Source of the DNA: Paracamarosporium sp. OC-R06-R3
Lineage: Eukaryota > Ascomycota > Dothideomycetes > Pleosporales > Didymosphaeriaceae
Assembly: GCA_019828545.1 (NCBI GenBank)
Contig: JACVRA010000572.1
Span: forward strand, 19,449 to 83,448
Length of the DNA: 64,000 nucleotides
Direction: 5' to 3'
Positions 9,567-20,547 of this stretch are shown here, piece by piece. How positions within the stretch are numbered: the stretch's first letter is position 1; the number at the start of each line of letters is the position of its first letter. Position numbers and translations under genes: made by a program. Below the pieces are notes generated by a model. The model was not told the DNA's origin and did not search any database. It saw only the letters and a program-made list of their open reading frames with translations.

Positions 9567-12165
9567 TGTGAATAAACGTCAGATAAACCACCAAAAGAAT
9601 ATGATGATGTCGAGAGAATCAGACCACTTTCCACTCTTTTATATGCAACGACTGCAACGCATATCTCGGGCATGACTCGGAGATCTCAGCATCAATATAC
9701 TCGAGGACGCGATAATGCGCCGCTGAGTGTCCGTAGCGGGGACGCTTTCATCTGAATATACAGCTCCAAACGCCCGCGGTCGAAATTGAAAACCACATGC
9801 TGCTACAAGCCAAAATTAACCCTTGGAAAAGCATATGGGGCACCGCAGCTTCCCGGGATCGCAAGTGTGACAAGAGATCTAAGAGGAACGGCAGGGGTGG
9901 GAACCTGGCTAAATGGGACGACGATGGAGATTGCTCGTCTAAACAGATTGGCGACGGCCAATGCGGGGAATAGAAACGCGGGGATATGTCGTAATCCCAC
10001 GCGGTCGGATAAAAGGGAGCAGGGGTGTCGGTCTTCGCTCGGGGGAGCTGTAATGGATGACGACGTTGGATCGTGAATATGTTTCGCGAAGTGAAGCCAG
10101 AATACGAAAGGCGGTACTCAACGTCACCAAAAGACTGATGAGCTCGATCCGATGCAAGCTGTCAATCTCATGTGCTCTTTGCCAAAACAACCAGTAATGA
10201 CCGTTGTGACTTGCTCCTATACTGAGCTGTGCACTCTGCCTGTCTGATAGAACGACTATGAGGCAAACAATCTTTTGAAGACTACCATGAGCGAGAGCGC
10301 TATCGTATCTATGTTTGGAATGGAGTTGATTGAGCTCAATCCCGGCATTTTCAAGACCCAATGGAACTTTGATGAACTCGCGGATATCCTTGTCTAGGTT
10401 TACCTCGATGTCTGATTCCTCGAGCCTACAAGGCCTGGGAGACTTCACACAGCGTGAGAAAATGTACGACTAACTGTGAATGGATGGTATTTGATTGCAA
10501 CAGTGCGATTGTGGTCTTAAACGGGCACAGCCACAGGGGTATTCGACGAGGGCTGCAACTTGTCTTGAGTGAGCGTCGAACTGGGCGGACTTGAAACAAG
10601 ACCTTTAGGGGATCTAACGTCAGTTGCTCAGACTAACGTGGCTGTTTTCTGCCGAGGGACTTAATCTCCAGTCTTTTCCTACGCGCGGGAAAGTGGCATA
10701 ATGCTGCGCAATGTTCCAAAGGGTGATATGAGTATTGTTGGTTGGTACTTCGCCGTTCGAATTAGCACATGCATCTGATACGATTTGCACGCAGCATGAC
10801 ATGCATCCTAAAGGGGGGAGGGAATTTTTGCGGTTAGAGTAAGGTATATTTCCGCGAGCGACCTTTTTGGATGCAGCAAGGTTTCTGGAAAGGGGCTGTT
10901 GAGTTTGGACGAGGCCATACAACGCAAGAAGGTTCTCAGCCGAGCGAATTCCCATTGGGGAGGGATCTCCAGTCTCAGGCATTATTCATTCTATCGGGCA
11001 TTTCTGGTTCGGTGTCAGTGTTTCCGGATATCGGGGGTAGATAAGAGCGTGGTATCTTTACTATGAGTAGCACTTTTGCCTCGCCATCTCAGAACCGACA
11101 GTTTAACTGCCGACACGAGTGAAGCGCCTAGCTGCGCCGGCATGTACCCAAAACGGTCTCGTGCTTCCCCCACGATCTGCGACAAAGCACGACAGCAAGG
11201 GGCTACACCCACACTCAAGATCGTAAAAAAGGACAGCTTCGTCACTTGAATGCATCCATCTCTACTATTAACGACTCAGTAATCGTTGTGTGGGAGCAGA
11301 ACGTGCGTGAATGAGTATTACAAGGACGACTCCGCTCCCTCAAGTGGACACATAACCACAATCATAGCATGACATCAAAACCCTTCCGTTGCTTTTGATA
11401 GACGCTCGCCGTGGTTGCATAAGCATATTATGTGCCGCACGACCGCGCGAAAGTCCGGGCTGGAGCCTTTCATTCCACTCCCATGCACTGAGAGCATTTC
11501 GATAATATCATTTCATCTACGAAGACCGCTCTCTAGGTCTTGAAGCTTCATGAGCGACCTATCATTTCTTCCTGTTATACAACCGATACCAGTTATCTGC
11601 GACCTGAAGTGCACCCTATCGCTTGCATTGTTAAATCTATTCCGCAAACATTGTTCGTCGTGACTGATACGCCTGGATGAATCCCGAGCTGCCTTGCCGA
11701 AGCCGCGTGCCTGTAGCAAGCAGCTTGTATAGCCCTGCCAGCTATCCAGAATGATTATTGTCGTCTCGATGAGCAGCACGAAAAATGTGTTGGGACACAT
11801 ACTGTGGTGGAGTCCCGTGGTCGGGTAGTGTGGGCGGAAGCGGGCAGTGGAGCCCAAAGGGCTCTCAGGCTTTTAACGCAGGATAGGAAGTATAGGGCAG
11901 ATCATCACTCTTACACCACAGAACAATAATAAGATATGCAATCTTTTCTCAGAAGAGGCCCTCGCCGGGTGAAGCCTCCCGATCCACTCTTAGGGCACTC
12001 TGCCCTACCACAATACTAGCTTTGGAGGTAGCTCAAGGCGTCTTGATCCATATCAACAAACAGCGTTAGGCTAGGAGACTTGGCCCTTCAATCGAGGTAA
12101 TCGATAAATGCATATTGGTCCAACCTGAGACCATGCCAAAACATTCCTAAGCAAATATACAACAT
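9567..12165. other. Gene-poor 2.6-kb region with possible gene relic
   Basis: No confident gene. A minus-strand frame at 9939-10448 carries a stretch (RLEESDIEVNLDKDIREFI) that resembles the segment after the NTPase core in fungal NACHT proteins, but the rest of the frame is not convincing. This may be a decayed STAND gene. The rest shows only short, uncharacteristic frames. Confidence 0.35.
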
Positions 12166-13383
12166 TTACACATGCCGTGATCGCTTTGCCAAGTTTCTGG
12201 AAGACGCCGATGACCGGGGAGTTGGCGGGGAAAGCCCTGCAGGAGCATCAGAGGCGAAGTCGGTGGGAGCGGCGATGGATGAAGTATCCGACTCGGGCTC
12301 GGTAGGTGCCTGCGGTTTCTGCGAGACCGTGTACCTGTCAATGGCAGCCCTGATAGCGTCGAGTCGCGGCCCAACGGCATAAGTGGTGATGTTCTTGATC
12401 ATGTTACGCGCATCCTTCATCTGCTCCACCTCGCGCATCGACCGGTCCGCAATCCATTTCATGTAGTGGACCACGACAGGCACGTTGTCCTGGCCCGGCT
12501 CCTCGCCTCGCCAGTGCACGAAGAACTGCACCGTCTGTCCATCTGTCGCGATGGAGAAATGGCACGTATCCTCTAACTTTGCATCCCGTCCATGGAGCTG
12601 GTGCAGCAGATTGACGGCGGCGGCACCGTCCCGCGCGCCCTGTGTCTGGGCGTGGTGCAAGCCTTCGGAGCTGGACAGACACTTCCACTGGGTGGTGAGG
12701 AACGGAAAGTGTTGGAAGGAGGAGATGTTGAGACCACCCACGAGTAGTGTGGTCTCCTGGCGAGTTGTGAAAGGATGGGTGGTGCACTGGGCGGTCGCGC
12801 CTTGGTATCGCGTCGCGTAGCCGTACGAGCAGTCGGCTTCTGGCTGGGTGATTGCCCCGTATGCCTTGCACACATAGACATCTGGTGGGGGTGGCAGAAA
12901 GTTGCGCGAGAACTTGCACTTGAAATCGGCAGAAACGCCCGCGAAACCGTCGTCCTCGCCGTGCAAGCCGGCCATCAGGTACGGCGCGAGCATGCTGATG
13001 GCCGTGTCTTCACGCCGCATCGCCGCCTCCGCGCGCCTATCTACGATACGCTGCGCATACGGCGACGTCTTATCCTCATTACGTGCCTTTTTGATGTGCG
13101 TCTCGATATGTGTATGGAGCGCGCGAGGGAGCTCAGCGTTGGTGTCGGCGCGGATGTTGTAGGCATGGAGCTTCTGGCGGGCTTCGAGATCGTCGGTGGA
13201 CGTCGTCGATTCGTCAGAGGGCGTAGAAGAGTCGCCTATAGCGTGTAGGGTCTCGAGATTGGCTATGGTAAGCGGCTGGGGAGGCGGCGTGCTGGCTTCT
13301 AAGGTGCACTTAGAATGTGCCCGTCTCCGTGGGCTGTTGCTGCTGCGGCGACGCCTACATGCGGCATCGGAGCTCGCTGGCAT
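12166..13383 (-). CDS. DUF7924-like fungal protein, paralogue A
   Basis: Intronless 405-aa protein, with the start at the first ATG of the frame. The N-terminal ~75 residues are basic and Ser/Thr/Pro-rich. The conserved core (about residues 100-345) contains FPFLTTQWKC, a QGARDGAAAVN helix, a CHFSIATDGQTVQFFVHW beta segment and a final helix around ARNMIKNI. This is the fold and motif set I associate with the fungal DUF7924 family, which is common in Pezizomycotina and has no known function. The C-terminal 60 residues are disordered and end in a basic patch (SSRNLAKRSRHV). A related gene lies 2.3 kb away on the same strand. The family name comes from memory and should be checked with a profile search. 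Confidence 0.75.
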   Translation of the reverse strand: MPASSDAACRRRRSSNSPRRRAHSKCTLEASTPPPQPLTIANLETLHAIGDSSTPSDESTTSTDDLEARQKLHAYNIRADTNAELPRALHTHIETHIKKARNEDKTSPYAQRIVDRRAEAAMRREDTAISMLAPYLMAGLHGEDDGFAGVSADFKCKFSRNFLPPPPDVYVCKAYGAITQPEADCSYGYATRYQGATAQCTTHPFTTRQETTLLVGGLNISSFQHFPFLTTQWKCLSSSEGLHHAQTQGARDGAAAVNLLHQLHGRDAKLEDTCHFSIATDGQTVQFFVHWRGEEPGQDNVPVVVHYMKWIADRSMREVEQMKDARNMIKNITTYAVGPRLDAIRAAIDRYTVSQKPQAPTEPESDTSSIAAPTDFASDAPAGLSPPTPRSSASSRNLAKRSRHV

Positions 13384-15637
13384 GTAATGATGTGTAATGG
13401 GATGGCGATCATAGAGTGGAGCAGTGTAGGGACGTTGGCTTGTTTGTTTGTGGGGGTTGGCGCTTCCCCCATGCGGGGAAGAGCTCCTCCGGCTGCGCTG
13501 ATTGGCCTGGCCTATTCTACACCGTATGCTGAACTATGCGTCTATAATCCTTTTTGAAACCCGCATTCCAGACGTCGCAACGAAAGCGATGCTATGGTAG
13601 ACCCAACACGATTTCCAGCGAGGAGAACCCTACATGGCTATCAACGTGCGGCAACGACGTGTTAACATTGGACGCATCACGACTGCATCTCGCTCCAACC
13701 GCGACCAGCGGAGAGCATAAATCGGGAACATACTTTCAATATCTTTCTTCAGGGTGGTAAGGAGGGCTATGTTTAGAGTATTTGTAATTGTATGGAAATT
13801 CATGCGTGTGCAATGAGTGATTCAGCGTGGAGACTCGTGCTTTGTCCACATCCCAAGACCATGGTCCCGTGACAGTTTTCGACGCGCAGCCCTTCAGTTT
13901 CCCACTCCCTACGACGGCCAACATCCCATCTACGAACGACACCTTCGACCTGGTGTTTCCACCTCGGGAAAATTCGCAATAATTCCGCCCCGATGACATC
14001 CACTACTCTTCAATAAACCGCTGGCGTAGCACATAACCGACGCGCTGGCCGCGGAAATCGTGCACTCCTCGTTTCTGCGTGTCCGCCTCGTGTCCATTGC
14101 GCGGCATGAAGATATGATTGACCCTGTCGACGACGCCGGCAAGAGTACTATCCATCCAATAGACGTTCATTGAGCTGGATGTTTTGGTATTGGTGGAATT
14201 GGCTGTTTGGGTAACCGGTTGTGGGGTGTCTGGGTATTCGGTTTGCATGATGGGTAAGGGTGGAGTTGAGATTGCTTGACGAATCTAAGGAGAGAATGAT
14301 GACGAACAAGACGAAAAGTTTGGAAGAAAAAAAAAGACGATACAGAAAAGCCATTTGGTACTATTTGCCCAATTTATGTGAGCTAAACAGGTGCAGCGAT
14401 ACTCCTCATACCGCCTGAACGACATGTACGGTGATTTCTGTCGTGAGACATTGCTAGTGCTAAAGATTTCATATCCTCGATAGCTAATGCAGGCCAACCC
14501 GCGCGGGTGACGTACCAGGCCGTGGGGAAGCAGTTGCGTGATTTTCGAACAGGGAAATCCCGTCTGCCGTGTCACTGTGGTGTCGTCCCTCAAACGTACT
14601 TCCGATGTACCACCATAAGGAAGAACCCGATTTCGCCTTTTTATACGCAAAAGAGGAAGAAACACATGGAGGCATACCGGAGATAGGCGCGTTTTTCGCA
14701 TTGATCCACAAGAAAAAGTATATCCCTATTTTTTTTTCACGCAAGGCTCTCGGTTGTTTTACGTTCAACAGATAGAAATAGGACGGTCACATCCGTTACC
14801 GCGTTATACAAGACATTGTACTCCCAACGGAAATAACCATCATGCGTTTATCCGAGAGGACAACCAGACCTTTGTCGTGGGTCCGAATGTCTCCACCTCT
14901 GCTGAGGTTGTGGCAGCCCAAGCCGTATCGAGTAAAACACGCACGGTGTTTGGATCTCGATCTTCATTTTGATATCCGTACACACAACTCGATGGATCTA
15001 CAAGATCTTTATACTAAAACTTGTCATCTTATGACGTTCTTCGAGACTAAAGCAGGTACTAAGGTGGCATCTCAAGGTGTAGTACACCCAAATTCACTTT
15101 GGCGGACCTAAATCGTTTATTACGGCTTGGCTTTTTGAGACTGAGGCGTATGCCGAATTTTATTCAAAATCAACACTCCAGATCCATGTCTGGTACATGT
15201 TGACTCATCGTGGCTAAACTTACGGCCTTTTCACTTATCCTGTTCACTACAATCACTGGGTTTCACGCCGGTCAGTGTGTCTGCCGCCACAGCCGAATCT
15301 ACCATAAGGAGGAATAGTAAGATAGAAACAAACAAATTCCTTAGCCTCTATAAAGCCTGTACCGGGTATTTTGCAAGCAAGGCTCACGTCGAGACCTCCA
15401 ACTCCTCGCCATGCAAACCCGAATTCCTGATCCAGAAGCAAAATCAAAGCAGTACTTCCATCCTAAATAATCATACACTCCATGCCGTAGAAACCAAAAG
15501 CAGGGATTATACATTAATAGCCAAAGACCAGAAACGCAAAATAGAGAGAAGCAATCAAAGCAGGATCTTGTCTAGGGAAAATTGCCGCTGTAACCACCTT
15601 TCCCAATAACCCTAATAGTTCTAGCTAAGCTGTGCGC
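13384..15637. other. Region between two DUF7924-like genes
   Basis: 2.25 kb with no confident gene. Minus-strand frames at 14248-14003 (81 codons, true ATG) and 13999-13736 lie in the same frame, separated by one TAG and one TGG. They might be a small broken gene, but no family is recognised. A poly-T/poly-A stretch and AT-rich segments lie around 14300-15600. Confidence 0.35.
14003..14248 (-). CDS. Possible small hypothetical protein
   Basis: 81-codon frame with a genuine ATG. It has a Thr/Asn-rich start followed by a better-composed half (LAGVVDRVNHIF, RGVHDFRGQRVGYVLRQR). The same frame continues past one TAG. No homologue is recognised. It may be a short gene, the first exon of a longer gene, or chance. 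Confidence 0.2.
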   Translation of the reverse strand: MQTEYPDTPQPVTQTANSTNTKTSSSMNVYWMDSTLAGVVDRVNHIFMPRNGHEADTQKRGVHDFRGQRVGYVLRQRFIEE

Positions 15638-17032
15638 TCAAGCCGAATTGTTGTTTTGTAAACGTGCGCTCCGTCTCTTCGACGGCGGTAGAGTAGGCGG
15701 AGTAGGCGGAGTAGGTGGCTGGGTCTTCCGTGGACGACCTGGCCTTCTCTTGGTGGTTGGCCCAGCGGTTGCCGAAGTAGTTGGCCGCGCATCTGTATCA
15801 CGCTGTCCTGCAGATAGGGCTTGGATTGCGCTGAGTGCGTTCTTGATAGAGGCTAGGCGTTCACTCATCGCGTGATCTTCCCAGTTCCTTAGGAATCTCC
15901 TATAGCGGACCATTTCGTCAATCCTCTCTGCATGATACTCTTCTATTCGATTCATGATGTACATATCTTGGTCACGGTCGTAGAAATGAACCCAAGTACA
16001 AATGTGGAGCCCGTCAAAGGTGGCAGAGAAGTGTACCGTGTCCAGAACATCCGGCTCAGTAGGGTTTTTGGAACCTGTGCTGAATACAGACCTCAGATAC
16101 TCATTAATCACCGCGCCATCTCGAGCCCCCTGCATGTATGCCTTCCACCAAGCGTCGTTGCACTTCCATTGAACCGTGTAATATGGGAAGTTTATACGGG
16201 ATGTTAGGCGCATTGAACAGTCCTTGTTGGTACGAGGGTTGCGCACCTTTCTAAAGAAGATAGAATCCTCTTCTTCCTTTGTGAACGGGTACGGAGTTCC
16301 TGTTCCGGCCTCGGCCTCTGGGAGGTATCCAATGCATATGTCGGGTTGGGCTTTGCTGATCCGCTCGTCGGCTGAAGCAAGCGGCGAATTGGGCAGGAAG
16401 CTCTCGTGTAAATTCACGTTAGGATGACGGACACAGAATCTATGACCGTCTTCTGAGTAGTCGTCTAGAGAGAGAGCTTTCTCTAGCCGAGCGATGGATC
16501 GCTGTTCACCACCCTCGAGGGCTGCGTGAACGTTTTCCACAAGCGATGCAGCTTTTGGCGACGGTACATCTCTTTGTTTCTCTAGGAGTTGTTTGATGAA
16601 ATCCACGAGATGTTGAGGCATTGGATCGTTCTTGTTAACTTTGATGCCGGCCCTGAGCAGTTTTGAGCGTTCTGCTGGCAATGAAGTCATGACTCTGGAT
16701 TGGTCGCTCCCTTCCCAGGTGGTACTTGATCCGGTGGAGTGGAATGCCTCCTGGAGCTGGGAGAGGTTGTCTGCGGTTAGAGGCAAATAATCGGTATCTT
16801 CGTTGACATTGGGTGTGTGTAAGTGGCTCCGTCTGAGTCGCTTGGGGGGGCTGACAGAGGGAGACACGTGGTCTGGGGTGAGAGAGGTACGCTCGGCGGA
16901 CGGAGAAGAACGGTCGAGGATGAGAGATTTATGCTCAGCGGAGAGAGAGACGCCGTCCAGGGAGCTGGAGGTACGCTCGACGAACGGGGCAGGGCGCTCG
17001 TAAGCGTTGTCGCGCTTGCGTTTGAAAGCCAT
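15638..17032 (-). CDS. DUF7924-like fungal protein with AT-hook, paralogue B
   Basis: Intronless 464-aa protein. The core (about residues 140-400) shares landmarks with the gene at 12166: FPYYTVQWKC, YMQGARDGAVIN, TVHFSATFDGLHICTWVHF and a final amphipathic helix. The N-terminus carries degenerate repeats of the type SAEHKSL/SAERTSL with D-x-x-SPS, then a KRLRR basic patch. The C-terminus has an AT-hook-like motif (KRRPGRPRK) followed by a Pro/Thr tract and a second basic patch. These suggest a nuclear, DNA-associated protein, but that is inference. It is a diverged paralogue of the 12166 gene, so the pair probably arose by an old local duplication. The start is the only ATG before the repeats. 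Confidence 0.75.
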   Translation of the reverse strand: MAFKRKRDNAYERPAPFVERTSSSLDGVSLSAEHKSLILDRSSPSAERTSLTPDHVSPSVSPPKRLRRSHLHTPNVNEDTDYLPLTADNLSQLQEAFHSTGSSTTWEGSDQSRVMTSLPAERSKLLRAGIKVNKNDPMPQHLVDFIKQLLEKQRDVPSPKAASLVENVHAALEGGEQRSIARLEKALSLDDYSEDGHRFCVRHPNVNLHESFLPNSPLASADERISKAQPDICIGYLPEAEAGTGTPYPFTKEEEDSIFFRKVRNPRTNKDCSMRLTSRINFPYYTVQWKCNDAWWKAYMQGARDGAVINEYLRSVFSTGSKNPTEPDVLDTVHFSATFDGLHICTWVHFYDRDQDMYIMNRIEEYHAERIDEMVRYRRFLRNWEDHAMSERLASIKNALSAIQALSAGQRDTDARPTTSATAGPTTKRRPGRPRKTQPPTPPTPPTLPPSKRRSARLQNNNSA

Positions 17033-17551
17033 GAGGAGCGAGAAGCGGGGTCAGCTGGCTTAATGGGATATAGGCTGCCTTGCGTTTGCTGTAGTCGAAA
17101 AAGCTCAGCAGACCGCTGCCAGATATCTAGGCGATCATTCCCTTGCCAGGCTTGTAAATGGCTACTGGCGATGTTTTCGTCGATCGACTTTACCTTGGAA
17201 GAAAGGGTGCGGCTCTGTGGAGTTGTATACAAAGGAAGAAAGTGTGGTCGATGTCGAGGCACCTGTACTTTGCTATACGGGTAGGAGATGTGGTGTTGAG
17301 GGTAGGCGCGTAGGTGGAGGGAAGGTACGTTATTGATCGTCGGCCGCCAAGCGAAGGTGAGCAACCAGAGAGGGGAAACCGCGTGATGATGCACGGACAA
17401 AGGTATAAGCTGCACCCTTGACATACGATCAGGCCGGCAAACAAGACTCATTCGCGAGTCATCCGGAATAAAACAAAGGTATTTGGGCGCATGAACTGCA
17501 ACTCATAGCTCTGATGGTACGCTGGCTGTCAAACACACAGATATTTTGTGA
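17033..17551. other. Intergenic region upstream of paralogue B
   Basis: About 520 bp. A minus-strand frame extends through it in a shifted phase relative to the DUF7924-like gene, but its content is low-complexity and overlaps that gene, so it is treated as non-coding. Confidence 0.45.
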
Positions 17552-19721
17552 CTAAGATCCTGTCAAAAGAAGATTGTCAGTTTCTGTGTGCGTTTCATCG
17601 AAATGCGCAAACCTCAATAACTTACCGCAGGAAAAGCATTCCGTTAGCTTCCAAGACAAGCCTGATGTCGCACGGACGATCACACTAACGTGGGGTGTAA
17701 GTGAGGGAGGAGGTTGAGCCACTGGGCGAGGTACGGGAACCGGTTGAGGTCCAGGAATAAGCTCCAACTCTTGCAGCAGTTTCCGCCACACAGTATTCAA
17801 GAGATCCTTCTTATATCCCTTGTCCATGGAATCCTTGATCTATGATAGGGCTGCTTTCTTTCTTGCCCTATTTCGACAAGCCCTAGGCATGCTGGTGTTC
17901 GCGCTATAGTTGAGCAAGACCAAAACAACACGCCTACTACGCTTCTCCACAGCCTTGACAGAGGAATAGACGAAATGATCTTCTTTGTCTCTTTGGGTCC
18001 GTCCGGGGTTCAGGAACAAGCTCCAACTCTTCCAACTGTTTCTTCCACATGCTATCCAAAAGACCTTTTTCACATCCCTGGTCTATGGGGTCTTTAATCT
18101 CTGACAAGACTGCTCTCTTCCCCACCTTGTTTCGACTGGCCCTAGGAATGCTCAGGTTCGCACCGGAGTGAAGCAAGACCAGGACAATACGCTCACTCAA
18201 GCTTCTCTACGGCTTTGACATGGGAAATAGACGAAAGGTCTTTTTCGTCGCTTCCGGTTCGTGGAAATTCGCACCTGGACGTATGAGGTTCTCGACAGGC
18301 GCGACATTAGATTCCCAGTATGGCGCAGTCAGTATCGCTGTCATAACCGGATAGTGAAGTCCAGAACAGCAGATACTGAGTGTTGCCAAAATTTTCCAGA
18401 AGAATAATATCAGGATAAGATATATATACCATCCGATATGTGGTTCCGGTTGACTTTGAGCACTTTCTTTTGGACGAAGAGTGTCACCAAAGCGACTTCG
18501 CCCTTTTTGCATGCTGTCTCGAGGGTGTGAACGTAGGACTCAATGCCGACGCAGTTCAATAGGTCCTCCAAAGCCGATACGATACCCAGGTTCCCACCGT
18601 CTCTGGCCTCATCACACCAGAATACAAATGTTGTGTGGTCAATCATAAGTAGCCCATGGCAAGGATGTCGCCGGCAATCTCTACATGACCCTTCCTGATG
18701 GAGACGCCGATGTCATCCATCAGTAAGTGGAAATAAACGCCTTCTAAATGTCCACGGATATTTTTATGGTCGTCCAGGGAATGCTTGAAACCGTCGGCCG
18801 ATCCAGCGACTACAGCAACACGGAACCAGGTTCTAAATGCGGAGGAATATCGCCAAATGCTTCGCCATAGGAGCCTCGAAGTACCTTTGGAGCTTAGGAA
18901 GCTCCAACCATAGCGGCTGCTATTATCGTCGTATATTCAATCGTCTTCTCAATCTCGACCATAAGGGGCTTGTCTATCTGGTAGCTACTACCATCGTAGA
19001 GCACGATGGGAACGAAGCTGCTCTTAGATACGAGCTAACGATCTCTCTCGCTATCTAACCGATAGAACATAACTGTGACCAGGAAGCTAGGATGATCTTT
19101 ACAATAAGGTGCACCGTCAAAGCGTGTAGGGCTTTATGTTACCCTTGGGTTGGCAGAGCTTTAGACAGATGATGCTGGAGCCTGAGGACCTATTGTAGTG
19201 ATTTGAATTGTCCTTATCGTCGCAGAGGATGGTCTCGTGCCTATCCCGATGTGTGTCACAAGCTCCACCGGAAAGCTTATAGACACGGTCAAAGACCTAG
19301 GCAATGTACTTCGGAAGAAAGGCATACGCATGCCTAGGCTTTTACAAGCAGTGGGCCTGTTTGACACGTTCTTGAGAGTGCAAGCTTAATGCTTTGCTTT
19401 AGAGCTTGAGCCTGAATCCGAAGTCAAAGTCCCCGGGCGGCACGTACTTGAGGATGAGATAGGGGATCATTCCCACGAAGGAACCTAGCCACCGTTTGTC
19501 AGCGGCAAGGAGAAGGAACTATCATCATCTTACCTATGGGAGAGCGTACTTGGTGGCGACTGTAAGATCTTGGTGCGGTCAACAAGCGCACGAACGTGGA
19601 TATACGTACGGGAGATTCTGCGCAGCTTCCAAGCAGCTGCCATATCGTGTATCTCGGCACAGTACAGCATGATACCTTTGAAGATCTCCGTCAACAGATC
19701 GAGAAGAAAGAAAAGCTCCAT
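17552..19721 (-). pseudogene. Decayed F-box/ankyrin repeat gene with internal duplication
   Basis: Protein-like segments lie in order on the minus strand but in changing frames with several stops. At 19721 an F-box-like N-terminus (LLTEIFKGIMLYCAEIHDM, then AAWKLRRISRTY) matches the start of a large fungal F-box/ankyrin family. Next come WLGSFVGMIPYLILKYV near 19500, IVLYDGSSYQIDKPLMVEIE near 19000 and FHLLMDDIGVSIRKGHVEIA near 18700. Clear ankyrin-like pieces follow (TLETACKKGEVALVTLFV near 18550, RIVLVLLHSGANLSIPRA near 18190). A ~260-nt unit ending in LLDSMWKKQLEELELVPEP is present again, diverged, at about 17750-17940 (LLNTVWRKLLQELELIPGP). Frame breaks and stops throughout indicate an inactive copy. 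The family call rests on remembered motif patterns. Confidence 0.6.
17745..18200 (-). repeat. Tandem duplication of ankyrin-type unit
   Basis: Two diverged copies of about 260 nt, recognisable at protein level: VLVLLHSGANLSIPRASRN versus VLVLLNYSANTSMPRACRN, followed by LLDSMWKKQLEELELVPEP versus LLNTVWRKLLQELELIPGP. A third partial unit with KKTFRLFPMSK lies just upstream. Both copies lie inside the F-box/ankyrin pseudogene. Confidence 0.65.
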
Positions 19722-20547
19722 GGTTGGTGTTGTGAGTTGGAGGGCAGGGCCTGTGTGGTGAGAAAGTATCGAAGGGGGCAGGCATGGACGCGTCGACCGC
19801 CGCAGCCCTGCTAGTCAGCACACCACCTCCTCACAAGCCACGAGATTACAAAAACGCCAAGGCAACTCGAAAGCGAGCTAGATCCGAATGTCTCTTCAGT
19901 CGATCTAGGGTACTATGTGCATTATTCGACTATCGCCTATGTTTAACTGAGTTGGATCGGGCCCTCGGGAAGGTATGGATGTTGTCGGTCGATACTGCAA
20001 GCTCTGAGAGAAACAGATCGATGCGTCGAGGCGACGATCCCTGAATACTCGAGACAGCGACCCGTCGATAAGCAACGGCACCGTATACGGTGCAGACCAC
20101 CTTCTGTTCCTTCAAAACTTCGAGTCTCGAGTACCCAGCGAAGCAGATGAGTACCGGCGACGCACATGCGAGGGTCTTTCTCGAGTCAAACAGGCTTTTT
20201 GATTGCTCTGAGATGCAGGGGACTGAGGATGGTAGAGGACCGAACAGGCCTTGACTGAAGGCCGGTCTGTCTAGTCCTTAGATAACACGATCTAGGTGCT
20301 TCGGCGACAAGAGGCGCATGCCGTCAAGAAGTGCTGCGAGTTCATCCTCGATGATGCCATCACGTGTAGCTACACTCATAATAGAGCTCGAGCTGCGAAC
20401 GGATGGCCGAGCATCCTGTCTTCGAACACCGCGCTTTGGGTCTCTCCCCGCCCAACCACATCATGTGTCCTCGAGGCGCAGTCCCACATGCAACCGCCCT
20501 TTCCACGACTCGAGCTGTGACCGACAGTGGTGTCTAGGGACGTGCCG
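19722..20547. other. Intergenic region
   Basis: About 825 bp with no gene recognised. It lies between the 5' end of the F-box/ankyrin relic and the 3' end of the CFEM-like gene. Confidence 0.5.

Noticed and set aside
16777..17451. 224-codon minus-strand frame overlapping paralogue B
   Set aside because: It overlaps the start of the DUF7924-like gene in another frame, has low-complexity content and no domain.
19161..19390. Plus-strand frame with a plausible run (LVPIPMCVTSSTGKLIDTV)
   Set aside because: The minus strand of the same region carries part of the F-box/ankyrin relic in order with its neighbours, which is the better explanation.
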